DNA of 64,000 nt from the NCBI RefSeq assembly GCF_900106665.1, contig NZ_FNNA01000002.1, positions 868,001-932,000 of the forward strand, read 5' to 3'. The DNA is from Paracoccus sanguinis (lineage in GTDB: Bacteria > Pseudomonadota > Alphaproteobacteria > Rhodobacterales > Rhodobacteraceae). Below, piece after piece: positions 54,026 through 62,001 of this stretch (its first letter is position 1; the number at the start of each line of letters is the position of its first letter). A program made the position numbers and the translations under genes. The notes beneath the pieces are model-generated. The model ran no database searches and was not told the origin of the DNA. It saw nothing but the letters and a program-made list of their open reading frames with translations.

Positions 54026-56179
54026 GTGCTGGAAACCGGCGCCCCGGCGGCCGGCGTGCCCCAGCCCCTTGCCGCAGACGCCCCGGCGGATGCGGCCGCG
54101 CGCCTATCCGGGCAGTCGTCCGGGCACCCGCCCGCCACCCCACCCGAAGCGCCGCTGGCGATGCTGGCGCAGGATTTCCGCGCCGTCCCGCCCCCCGGCC
54201 CGCCGCGCCTGCCCCCCGCCCCCGAGGTGGTGCTGGCGCGCGTCATCGCCTTCGGCGGCGCCGCGCTGATCGTGGCGCTGGGCTTCTGGCAGATGCTGCT
54301 CGTCTTCGGCGACCGCATCCAGCCGCTGCAATGGGCGCTGCTCGGGTTCTTCACCCTGACCTTCGGCTGGGTCGGGTTCAGCTTCTGCTCGATGCTCGCG
54401 GGGCTCGTCGCCCGCGCCCCCGCCACCCCCGCCGACCCGGGCACCGCCCGCGTCGCCGTGGTGATGCCGGTCTATCACGAGGACCCCGCCGAAAGCCTCG
54501 GCCTGCTCGGCGCGCTCGCCGACGAGATGGCCGCCGCGGGCCTCGCCGGGCGGGCCGAGATCTTCATCCTCTCGGACAGCCGCGACCCCGCGTTCTTCGC
54601 TGCCGAGACCCTTGCCGTCGCCACCCTGCGCGAGACCTGCCCGCTGCCGGTCTGGTACCGCCGCCGCACCGACAATACCGGGCGCAAGGCCGGCAACATC
54701 GCCGAGTTCGTGCGCCGCTGGGGCGGGCGCTACGACCAGATGGTGGTGCTGGACGCCGACAGCGTGGTGTCGGGCAAGGTGGTGGCCGAGATGAGCGCCC
54801 GGATGGCCGCCGATCCGGCGCTGGCGCTGATCCAGACCATCCCGATGCTGGTCGGCGGGCAGACGCTCTTCGCCCGGGTGATCCAGTTCGCGGGCCGCGT
54901 CTACGGCCCGCCGATCGCCCGCGGAGTCGCCGCCTGGTCGGGCGACAACGGCAATTTCTGGGGCCACAACGCGATGATCCGCGTCCCCGCCTTTGCCGCC
55001 TGCTGCGGCCTGCCCGAGCTGCCGGGCGAGCCGCCCTTCGGCGGCACCATCCTCTCGCATGACTTCGTCGAGGCGGCGCTCTTGCGGCGCGCGGGCTGGA
55101 AGGTGCGGCTCGACTGGGACCTGCGGGCGAGCTACGAGGGCAGCCCGCCCACGCTGCTCGACATGGCGGTGCGCGAGCGGCGCTGGGCGCAGGGGAACCT
55201 GCAGCACCTGCGGCTGATCGGGGCGCGGGGGTTCTCGGCCATCAGCCGGGTGCATTTCACCATCGGCATCCTCGGGTTCCTGATGAGCCCGATCTGGCTG
55301 GCCATGATCCTCGTCGGGCTGGCGCTGACGGCTAAGGTGATCCTGTCGCGGCCCGAGTATTTCCCGCGCACCTACCAGCTTTTCCCCGACTGGCCGACCT
55401 TCGATTCCGTCCGCATGACGTGGCTGTTCGCGGCCGCGATGGCGCTGCTGCTGCTGCCCAAGTTCGTGGCCGTCGGCCGCGCCTGGCGCCGCCCGCTGGC
55501 CGCCAACGCGGGCGGGCGGTCGCGGACCCTCGCCTCGGCGCTGTTCGAGATCCTGCTCTCGGCCCTGATCGCCCCGGTCCAGATGCTGATCCAGACCCGG
55601 CAGATCGCCGAGATCCTCTCGGGCCGCAACTCGGGCTGGGAAAGCCAGGTCCGCAAGGGGTCGATGCCGCCGTGGCGGCTGGTGCTCAGGCGGCACGGCA
55701 TCCACGTCGCCTCGGGGCTGGCGATCCTGATCGTGGTGGCGATGCTGTCGCCCGGCCAGCTCATCTGGCTGTCGCCGATCCTCGCAGGGCTGATCCTCGC
55801 GCCGGCGATCTCGCGCTGGACGGCCTCGCCGGTGTTCGGACGCTGGGCGCGGATGGCGGGCCTCTTGGTCACGCCGGAAGAGCGGCGGGTCCCCCCGATC
55901 ATCGCCGCCGCCACCGCCGAGGCCCGCCGCCTGCGCCGCGACGACGACCCCACGGCCGCGCTGGGGGCCGACGCCGGGCTGCGCGCCCGCCACGCCGCGC
56001 TGCTGCCGCCGCTGCCCGCGCGCCCCGCGGCCGAGCGCCTGCCGGCCATCGCCGCCGCCGCCAAGATCGACGCCGCGGCCAACCAGTCCGAGGCGCTGTC
56101 GTTCCTCGACCGCGCCGAACGCGCGGCGCTGCTGTCGGACCCCGCCCTGCTCGAACGCTGGGCCGCGCTGCCGCGATGA
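54026..56179 (+). CDS. opgH: Glucan biosynthesis glucosyltransferase OpgH
   Basis: Inner-membrane GT2 glucosyltransferase of 717 residues that polymerises glucose from UDP-glucose for periplasmic glucans. Two N-terminal helices (VIAFGGAALIVALGFWQMLL and WALLGFFTLTFGWVGF) precede the catalytic domain with VVMPVYHEDP, the acceptor-metal DAD in VVLDADSVVSG, HDFVEAALLRRAGWK and the R-x-x-R-W motif (RERRWAQGNLQHL). Several helices follow (GILGFLMSPIWLAMILVG and others). It starts with GTG five bases after opgG and overlaps opgC by ATGA, so all three are coupled. Confidence 0.94.
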   Translation: MLETGAPAAGVPQPLAADAPADAAARLSGQSSGHPPATPPEAPLAMLAQDFRAVPPPGPPRLPPAPEVVLARVIAFGGAALIVALGFWQMLLVFGDRIQPLQWALLGFFTLTFGWVGFSFCSMLAGLVARAPATPADPGTARVAVVMPVYHEDPAESLGLLGALADEMAAAGLAGRAEIFILSDSRDPAFFAAETLAVATLRETCPLPVWYRRRTDNTGRKAGNIAEFVRRWGGRYDQMVVLDADSVVSGKVVAEMSARMAADPALALIQTIPMLVGGQTLFARVIQFAGRVYGPPIARGVAAWSGDNGNFWGHNAMIRVPAFAACCGLPELPGEPPFGGTILSHDFVEAALLRRAGWKVRLDWDLRASYEGSPPTLLDMAVRERRWAQGNLQHLRLIGARGFSAISRVHFTIGILGFLMSPIWLAMILVGLALTAKVILSRPEYFPRTYQLFPDWPTFDSVRMTWLFAAAMALLLLPKFVAVGRAWRRPLAANAGGRSRTLASALFEILLSALIAPVQMLIQTRQIAEILSGRNSGWESQVRKGSMPPWRLVLRRHGIHVASGLAILIVVAMLSPGQLIWLSPILAGLILAPAISRWTASPVFGRWARMAGLLVTPEERRVPPIIAAATAEARRLRRDDDPTAALGADAGLRARHAALLPPLPARPAAERLPAIAAAAKIDAAANQSEALSFLDRAERAALLSDPALLERWAALPR

Positions 56180-57351
56180 GACGCAACGCGACGCTCGACG
56201 CCCTGCGCGGCTACGCGCTGGTGTGCATCATGCTGAACCACATCCCCGCCGGATGGGCGCGGCAGTTCACGCTGACCAACTTCGCCATCTATGACGCGGC
56301 CGAGCTGTTCGTGCTGCTCTCGGGGTTTCTGGTCGGGCTCGTGTGGGTCAAGGTCGAGGCGCAGTCGGGCCGCCGCGCCGCGCAGTGGCGATTCCTGCGC
56401 CGCGCGGGGCAGGTGTGGCTCGCGCTGGTTGCGGGGGGCGTGGCGCTGGCGCTCACCTCGCGCGGGCTCTTCGCGCTCGACCTCGGCCACACGGCGATCT
56501 GGTCCGAGTATGCCCGCTGGATCGTCGAGCTGCCGCTCGCCTATGTCACGGCACTGGCGGTGATGTGGATGCAGCCCAACCTGCTCGACGTGCTGGCGCT
56601 GTATGTGGTGCTGCTGGCCGCCGCGCCGGCGGTCGTGCCGCTGCTCTTGCGCTGGCCGCTGGCCTTTGCGGCGGGGTCGGTGGCGCTGTGGATGGTGGCC
56701 GGGCCGCTCAACGCCCTGCTGCCGAACCAGCGCGAGGGGAACGGGCTGCTCTTCAACCCCTTCGCCTGGCAGATGCTCTTCTTCAGCGGCGTGGCGATGG
56801 GGGCGTTCCGCCACCGCTTCATGCCGATCCTGCGCCGCCACGCGGGGGTTCTGACGACGCTGGCCGCGGGGGTCACGCTCTACAGCCTCGGGATGGCGGT
56901 GCTGTGGCGCTTCGGCCCCGAGGGCAAGCGGCTGGCCGACGCGATGTGGCACGCGGTGGGGGTGGTGGACAAATGGTCGCTCGACCTCGTGCGCTACACC
57001 GCGATCATGGCGGCGAGCTGGCTGGTCGCGGTGCCGCTCGCCCCGCTGATGGCGTGGATCGCGGCGAGCGCCCCGGGGCGGGCGCTGGCGACGATCGGGC
57101 GCGGCGGGCTCGTGTCCTTCATCGCCTGCGTGCTGCTGTCGGTCGTGGGCGACGCGCTCGGCAGCAACCTGGGCGGGGCGGGCACCGCCCACCGCGCGGC
57201 CGTCGATCTGTGGGTGATCGCGGCGCTGTGGCTGGTGGCCGAGGTGTGGCTGAACCGGCGGCGCGGACCCGTCGCGCGGGCCTGCGACCGGCTGCCGCAG
57301 GCGACCGTGGGCACTGTCCGAAAACACAGCTTCCAAAATGGCTTGAAGTGA
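56176..57351 (+). CDS. opgC: OpgC-like membrane acyltransferase (glucan succinylation)
   Basis: Polytopic membrane protein of 391 residues with about ten helices. It begins RRNATLDALRGYALVCIML with a histidine soon after (NHIPAGWARQF), the pattern of the OpgC/acyltransferase-3 group, and contains FAIYDAAELFVLLSGFLVG. In Rhodobacter sphaeroides OpgC adds succinyl groups to periplasmic glucans, giving them charge; that role is inferred here from homology and from the coupling to opgH. The last 30 residues are polar and less conserved, so the functional end may be somewhat earlier. Confidence 0.87.
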   Translation: MRRNATLDALRGYALVCIMLNHIPAGWARQFTLTNFAIYDAAELFVLLSGFLVGLVWVKVEAQSGRRAAQWRFLRRAGQVWLALVAGGVALALTSRGLFALDLGHTAIWSEYARWIVELPLAYVTALAVMWMQPNLLDVLALYVVLLAAAPAVVPLLLRWPLAFAAGSVALWMVAGPLNALLPNQREGNGLLFNPFAWQMLFFSGVAMGAFRHRFMPILRRHAGVLTTLAAGVTLYSLGMAVLWRFGPEGKRLADAMWHAVGVVDKWSLDLVRYTAIMAASWLVAVPLAPLMAWIAASAPGRALATIGRGGLVSFIACVLLSVVGDALGSNLGGAGTAHRAAVDLWVIAALWLVAEVWLNRRRGPVARACDRLPQATVGTVRKHSFQNGLK

Positions 57352-57371
57352 TTATGAGCGGGCCGTGTAGC
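57343..57371 (+). promoter_or_regulatory. Possible promoter for the small lipoprotein gene
   Basis: TTGAAG (57343-57348), a 17-base spacer and TGTAGC (57366-57371) lie at suitable distance before the lipoprotein start at 57392. The -35 is good, the -10 poor, and the site overlaps the end of opgC. Confidence 0.3.
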
Positions 57372-57391
57372 TCTTTCGCCCAGGTGACCCC

Positions 57392-57700
57392 ATGAAGTTT
57401 CTGTCTCTGACTGCCGCCCTCGGCGCCGTCCTGCTGGCCGGCTGCTCGGTCTCTCCCAAGGATTACGAGACCACGCCGGTCGTGGTCGCCTCGGCCGCGG
57501 GCCCCGTCACCTGCCAGCTCTATACCCACAGCCAGGTGACCTGGGACCGCTCGATCGGGCATCCGAACAGCATGAGCGTCGCCGATGCCGACGCGATCTG
57601 CCGGCAGGAAGGCTTCCGCGTGATGCGTGGCGAGGGCACCGGCACCGCGGCCACGACCGTGCCCGCCGGGACCACCGTGGTCGTCCCCGCCAAGCTCTGA
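57392..57700 (+). CDS. Small lipoprotein of unknown function
   Basis: 102 residues with a lipoprotein signal (LTAALGAVLLAGCS, acylated Cys 18). The mature part has two more cysteines (GPVTCQLYT and ADAICRQEGF), which may form a disulfide, and an Ala/Thr/Val-rich C-terminus. No family was recognised. It lies after the opg genes and before a strong terminator, so it could be the last gene of the opg transcript or stand alone. Confidence 0.75.
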   Translation: MKFLSLTAALGAVLLAGCSVSPKDYETTPVVVASAAGPVTCQLYTHSQVTWDRSIGHPNSMSVADADAICRQEGFRVMRGEGTGTAATTVPAGTTVVVPAKL

Positions 57701-57731
57701 CCTCCGCCGTTACCGGCGCCTGACGAAAATG

Positions 57732-57760
57732 CCCGCCGCGGAACCCGCGGCGGGTTTTTT
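57732..57760 (+). terminator. Rho-independent terminator after the lipoprotein gene
   Basis: Ten-base perfect stem CCCGCCGCGG / CCGCGGCGGG with a three-base loop, followed directly by six T. It separates the opg region from the convergent TRAP receptor gene; the opposite strand has only a weak T-stretch (ATTTTC). Confidence 0.92.
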
Positions 57761-57775
57761 CACCAGATGCCGCCG

Positions 57776-58783
57776 TTACTGCGCGGCGGCGCGGACCATG
57801 TCGATGGTGTCCTTGCCGATCCGGCTTTCCATCTGCTGATAGACCGGCTGCAGCGCCTCGACCCAGGCCGCGCGCTCTGCCTCGGTCTGCTCGTGGATCT
57901 CGGTCGTGCCGGCGTCGCGGATCGCCTGCAGGGCGGCGGCGTTGTCGGCCTCGGACACGCCGTTGGCATAGGTCGTGGCCTCGTCCATCGCCTTGTCCAG
58001 CTCGGCCCGGATATCTTCGGGCAGCCCGTCCCAGAACGCCTTGTTCACGATCACCGCGTAGCCGATGTAACCGTGGTTCGAGTGCGTGGCGTGCTTCTGC
58101 ACCTCGTGCATCTTCTGCGTATAGACGTTCGAGGGCGTGTTCTCGGACCCGTCCACCACGCCCGTCTGCATGGCCTGATAGACCTCCGAGAACGCCATCA
58201 CCTGCGGCACCGCGCCGAGTGCGGCGAACTGCGCCTCGAGCACCTTGGACGACTGGATGCGCATCTTCAGCCCCAGGAAGTCGTCGGGCATGATCATCGG
58301 CCGGTTTGCGGTCATGATCTTGAAGCCGTTGTCCCAGTAGGCGAGGCCCTTGATGCCCTTGGGCTCAAGCAGCGCCAGCATCTTCTCGCCCACCTCGCCC
58401 TCGGTCACCTTCCGCAGCGCGGCGGTGTCCTTGAAGATGTAGGGCAGGTCGAAGACCTCGAAGGCGCTGACGCCCAGCGGCCCGAACTTGGCCAGCGACG
58501 GCGCGAGCATCTGGACCGAGCCGAGCTGCAGCGCCTCGAGCTCTTCCTTGTCCTTGTAGAGCTGGCTGTTGGGGTAGATTTCGACCTTCACCCGGCCGTT
58601 GGTGTATTGCTCGGCCAGCTCCTTGAACTTTTCGGCGCCCTTGCCCTTGGGGGTGTTCGGGGCGACGACATGGCTGAACTTGATGACGATCGGCTCTTGC
58701 GCGAGCGCCGGCAGGCCGGTCAGCGCCAGCGCGGCGGCGCCGGCGGCGATCAGCCCACGGCGGGTCAGTGTGGTCAGTGTCAT
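57776..58783 (-). CDS. dctP: Orphan TRAP transporter solute-binding protein (DctP family)
   Basis: Periplasmic receptor of 335 residues. The signal peptide has a twin-arginine look (TTLTRRGLIAAGAAALALTG, cut after LPALAQ). The mature part matches C4-dicarboxylate receptors: VIKFSHVVAPNTPKGKGAE, PNSQLYKDKEELEALQLGSV, LKMRIQSSKVLEAQFAALGA and FSEVYQAMQTGVVDGSENTP. No DctQ or DctM gene is near it; instead it is coupled by ATGA overlap to a CoA-transferase gene, so the imported acid is probably the substrate of the upstream enzymes. Itaconate or a related dicarboxylate is the best guess from context. Confidence 0.9.
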   Translation of the reverse strand: MTLTTLTRRGLIAAGAAALALTGLPALAQEPIVIKFSHVVAPNTPKGKGAEKFKELAEQYTNGRVKVEIYPNSQLYKDKEELEALQLGSVQMLAPSLAKFGPLGVSAFEVFDLPYIFKDTAALRKVTEGEVGEKMLALLEPKGIKGLAYWDNGFKIMTANRPMIMPDDFLGLKMRIQSSKVLEAQFAALGAVPQVMAFSEVYQAMQTGVVDGSENTPSNVYTQKMHEVQKHATHSNHGYIGYAVIVNKAFWDGLPEDIRAELDKAMDEATTYANGVSEADNAAALQAIRDAGTTEIHEQTEAERAAWVEALQPVYQQMESRIGKDTIDMVRAAAQ

Positions 58784-59895
58784 CCGTTTATCCTCCCTGA
58801 TTTTTCGGATGTTTGGGGCAGTCCCGGGACCGGGCCATAGCGGCGGTCCGCGCCGGCGAAGCGGGCGGCGGGGGCCGGATAGCGGACCGGGCCCACGGGT
58901 GTTTCCACGGTGATGCGGCGCAGCTGCGGGTGGGCCGCAAGCCCCGCCATGTCATTCACCGCGGCAAAGGCCACGTCGGCGGCGGTGAGCGCCGCGACCG
59001 CCTCGGCCCCCGTGCGGCGGGCGAAGGCGGCGGCGACGGCCGCGTCGGTCTCGGCCCGGTGGCGGACGCGGGCGACGTTGGTGGCAAAGCGCGGGTCGGC
59101 GGCCAGGCCGGGGTCGTCCAGAAAGCCGCGGGCAAGGCTCGCGAACTCGCGGTCGGACTGGATCGACATGAGGATCGCCACCCCGTCGGCGGTGGTGAAC
59201 ACCCCGTAGGGCGCGATGGAGGGGTGGGCGAGGCCCAGCCGCTGCGGGCTGCGCCCGGCCTCGTGGTTCATCAGCGGCACGGTCAGCCAGTCGGCCATCA
59301 CGTCGAACATCGAGACCGAGATCGCCGTCCCCCGCCCGGTGATCCCGCGGCCGATCAGCGCCTCGAGGATGGCGGCGTGGGCCGTGGCCCCCGTGGCGAT
59401 GTCGACGATCGAGACGCCCACCCGCGCCGGGCCGTCCGGCCCGCCGGTGATCGAGGACAGCCCCGATTCCGCCTGGATGAGCAGGTCATAGGCCTTGCGC
59501 GCGGCCATCGGCCCGTCCTCGCCGTAGCCCGAGATCGAACAGGTGACGAGCCGCGGCCAGTCGCGCGCCAGCCGCTCGGGCGGAAAGCCCAGTCGCGCCA
59601 GCGCGCCGGGCTTGAGGTTCTGCACCAGCACATCCGCCCCGTCGATGAGCTGCGTCAGCGCCGCCTTGCCCGCGTCCGAGGTCAGGTCCAGCGCCACCGA
59701 TTCCTTGCCGCGGTTGAGCCAGACGAAATAGCTCGACAGGCCATTCGCCGCGTCGTCGTAGCCGCGGGCAAAGTCGCCCTCGGGGCGCTCGATCTTGATC
59801 ACCCGGGCGCCCGCGTCGGCGAGCCGCGCGGTGGCGAAGGGCGCCGCGACCGCCTGCTCGACCGCCACCACGGTCAGCCCCTCGAGCACCCGCAT
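58780..59895 (-). CDS. Class III (CaiB/BaiF) CoA-transferase, candidate itaconate CoA-transferase
   Basis: 371-residue family III CoA-transferase, which moves CoA from a donor such as succinyl-CoA to a free acid. It begins RVLEGLTVVAVEQAVAAPFA and shows VIKIERPEGDFARGYD, a stretch VLVQNLKPGALARLGF and the catalytic-Asp region KAYDLLIQAESGL near residue 139, plus GVSIVDIATGATAHAAILEA. In Pseudomonas the rip locus encodes such an enzyme (Ict) with a hydratase, acyl-CoA dehydrogenase, LysR regulator and TRAP receptor, all of which are present here. Family III enzymes for mesaconate, citramalate or oxalate cannot be excluded. Confidence 0.85.
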   Translation of the reverse strand: MRVLEGLTVVAVEQAVAAPFATARLADAGARVIKIERPEGDFARGYDDAANGLSSYFVWLNRGKESVALDLTSDAGKAALTQLIDGADVLVQNLKPGALARLGFPPERLARDWPRLVTCSISGYGEDGPMAARKAYDLLIQAESGLSSITGGPDGPARVGVSIVDIATGATAHAAILEALIGRGITGRGTAISVSMFDVMADWLTVPLMNHEAGRSPQRLGLAHPSIAPYGVFTTADGVAILMSIQSDREFASLARGFLDDPGLAADPRFATNVARVRHRAETDAAVAAAFARRTGAEAVAALTAADVAFAAVNDMAGLAAHPQLRRITVETPVGPVRYPAPAARFAGADRRYGPVPGLPQTSEKSGRING

Positions 59896-59908
59896 CAGAA
59901 GCCCCCCA

Positions 59909-61075
59909 TCAGAAGGACCGGGGCAGGCCGAGCACGTGCTCGGCGATGTGGCTGAGGATCAGGTTGGTCGAGATCGGCGCCACCTGGTAAAGCCGCGTCT
60001 CGCGGAACTTGCGCTCGACGTCGTATTCGTCGGCGAAGCCGAAGCCGCCGTGGAACTGGATGCAGGCGTTCGCGGCCTCCCAACTCGCCTTGGCGGCAAG
60101 ATACTTGGCCATGTTGGCCTGCGCCCCGCAGGGCTGGCCCGCGTCGTAGAGCCGGCAGGCCTCCCACCGCATGAGGTTGGCGGCCTCGATCTCGATATAG
60201 GCCTCGGCGATGGGGAACTGCACGCCCTGGTTCTGGCCGATGGGGCGGCCGAAGACCGTGCGTTCCTTGGCATAGTCGACCACCTTGTCGGTGAACCAGT
60301 AGCCGTCGCCGATGCATTCGGCGGCGATCAGCGTGCGCTCGGCGTTCAGCCCGGTGAGGATGTACTTGAAGCCCTTGCCCTCCTCGCCGATCAGGTTCTC
60401 GACCGGGATCTCGAGGTTGTCGAAGAACAGTTCGTTGGTCTCGTGGTTGACCATGTTGGCGATCGGCTTGACCTCCATCCCGCGCGCCATCGCGTCGGCG
60501 ATGTCCACGAGGAAGATCGACATCCCCTCGGATTTCTTCGTCACCTCGGCCAGCGGAGTCGTCCGCGCCAGCAGGATCATCAGGTCCGAGTGCTGGACCC
60601 GGCTGATCCAGACCTTCTGGCCGTTGATCACGTAGCGGTCGCCGCGGCGGACCGCGGTGGTGCGGATCTTCGTCGTGTCGGTGCCGGTGGTGGGTTCGGT
60701 CACCCCCATCGACTGCAACCGCAGCTCGCCCGACGCGATGCGCGGCAGATAGCGCTGGCGCTGTTCTTCCGAGCCGTGCCGGACCAGCGTGGTCATGTTG
60801 TACATCTGCCCGTGGCAGGCGCCCGAGTTGCCGCCGGCGCGGTTGATCTCCTCCATGATGACGCTGGCCTCGGCGAGGCCCAGCCCGGCGCCGCCGTAGG
60901 CTTCGGGGATCAGCGCCGCCATCCAGCCGGCGCGGGTGAGGGCCTCGACGAACGCCTCGGGGTAGCCGCGTTCGGCGTCGATGCGGCGATGATATTCGGC
61001 CGGGAACTCGGCGCAAAGCGCGCGGACGCCGTCGCGGATGTCCTGATAGGGGTCGTGCGGCGAGGGGGCGGTCAT
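59909..61075 (-). CDS. Acyl-CoA dehydrogenase family protein
   Basis: FAD-dependent enzyme of 388 residues. The N-terminal helical domain has AALIPEAYGGAGLGLAEASV, the beta domain SMGVTEPTTGTDTTKIRT and KVWISRVQHSDL, and the C-terminal domain RTVFGRPIGQNQGVQF and IQFHGGFGFADEY. Where most family members carry the catalytic glutamate (Tyr-Glu-Gly-Thr) this one reads RLYQVAPISTNLI. The start is the ATG giving TAPSPHDPYQD; it overlaps the hydratase stop. The enzyme may act on the imported acid's CoA ester or a related C5 substrate. Confidence 0.9.
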   Translation of the reverse strand: MTAPSPHDPYQDIRDGVRALCAEFPAEYHRRIDAERGYPEAFVEALTRAGWMAALIPEAYGGAGLGLAEASVIMEEINRAGGNSGACHGQMYNMTTLVRHGSEEQRQRYLPRIASGELRLQSMGVTEPTTGTDTTKIRTTAVRRGDRYVINGQKVWISRVQHSDLMILLARTTPLAEVTKKSEGMSIFLVDIADAMARGMEVKPIANMVNHETNELFFDNLEIPVENLIGEEGKGFKYILTGLNAERTLIAAECIGDGYWFTDKVVDYAKERTVFGRPIGQNQGVQFPIAEAYIEIEAANLMRWEACRLYDAGQPCGAQANMAKYLAAKASWEAANACIQFHGGFGFADEYDVERKFRETRLYQVAPISTNLILSHIAEHVLGLPRSF

Positions 61076-61911
61076 GAGGTCTCCAGCGTGGCGGTGGCGT
61101 CCATGGCCAGCGCCCCGTCGGCCCGGCGCGCCCACAGGCGCACCGATCCGTCCGGCTGGGGCGCGCCGTGGACCGCGAAATCGGCGGTGTCGGTGATGGT
61201 GGCGAGCGCCCGGAAGGCGAAGCCCGTGACCCGGCCCATGTCCTGACGCCGCAACAGGTCCATCAGCAGCGTCGCCAGCAGCGGGCCGTGGACGACGAGG
61301 CCGGGGTAGCCCTCGACGCCGGTGGCGTAGGGCTGGTCATAGTGGATGCGGTGGCCGTTGAAGGTCAGTGCCGAATAGCGGAACAGCAGCACCGGGTCGG
61401 GGGAGATGACGCGGTGAAACGCCGAGCCCTCGGGCGCGGGCTGCGGCGCGGGGGCGGGCGCGCCGGGGGCGGGATCCTCGCGGTAGACGATGTCGTGTTC
61501 CTCGGCGATGCACAGCGTCCCGCCGTCGAACAGCTCATGCCCCACGGTCACGAAGCACAGCGGCCCGCTGCGCCCCTGCTTTTCCTCGACCTTGAGGATG
61601 GTCGAGCGTTTCGTCGCCTGCGCCCCCACCCTGAGCGGTGCATGAAAGCGGAAGCGCGAGCCGGCCCACATCCGCCGCGGCAAAGGCACCGGGGGCAGGA
61701 ACCCGCCCCGCGCGGCGTGGCCGTCACGGCCGCTCTCGGACAGCTTGTGCAGCGGCAGGAAATAGAGCCAGTGCCACAGATCGGGCAGCGGGGCGCCCTC
61801 GGGGTAGCGTTCGTCGCGGTCGAGCGTCGCGGCCAGCGCGTCGGCGGGGAACGGGCGCAGGGTCTCGGTCGCCGTCTCGGTGCGGCCGATCCAGTCGGTC
61901 TGTCGGGTCAT
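61072..61911 (-). CDS. FAS1/MaoC-like acyl-CoA hydratase, candidate itaconyl-CoA or mesaconyl-C4-CoA hydratase
   Basis: Hot-dog-fold hydratase of 279 residues. An N-terminal FAS1-like dehydratase half (LPDLWHWLYFLPLHKLSESG, RMWAGSRFRFHAPLRVG) is followed by a catalytic half with RYSALTFNGHRIHYDQPYA, whose His and Asp fit the hydratase-2 active site, and GYPGLVVHGPLLATLLM. Members hydrate mesaconyl-C4-CoA or itaconyl-CoA to citramalyl-CoA. It is the first gene of the minus-strand run and is divergent from the LysR gene with 90 bases between, as in the Pseudomonas ich/ripR arrangement. Confidence 0.85.
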   Translation of the reverse strand: MTRQTDWIGRTETATETLRPFPADALAATLDRDERYPEGAPLPDLWHWLYFLPLHKLSESGRDGHAARGGFLPPVPLPRRMWAGSRFRFHAPLRVGAQATKRSTILKVEEKQGRSGPLCFVTVGHELFDGGTLCIAEEHDIVYREDPAPGAPAPAPQPAPEGSAFHRVISPDPVLLFRYSALTFNGHRIHYDQPYATGVEGYPGLVVHGPLLATLLMDLLRRQDMGRVTGFAFRALATITDTADFAVHGAPQPDGSVRLWARRADGALAMDATATLETS

Positions 61912-61946
61912 CAGGTGCCTCCGCCCCCGGTTATGGCAGGGGTTGC

Positions 61947-61986
61947 GCGTTCGGCCAATTCGCCTTTCACTAAGCTCGCGTTCGGC
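61947..61986. promoter_or_regulatory. Direct repeats GCGTTCGGC, candidate LysR binding region
   Basis: GCGTTCGGC occurs at 61947-61955 and again at 61978-61986, 31 bases apart, close to three helical turns, within the 90-base divergent promoter region. Such spacing would place both sites on one DNA face, as LysR tetramers need. No -35/-10 pair could be fixed. Confidence 0.45.
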
Positions 61987-62001
61987 TGGGTGGAATACGG
62001 G

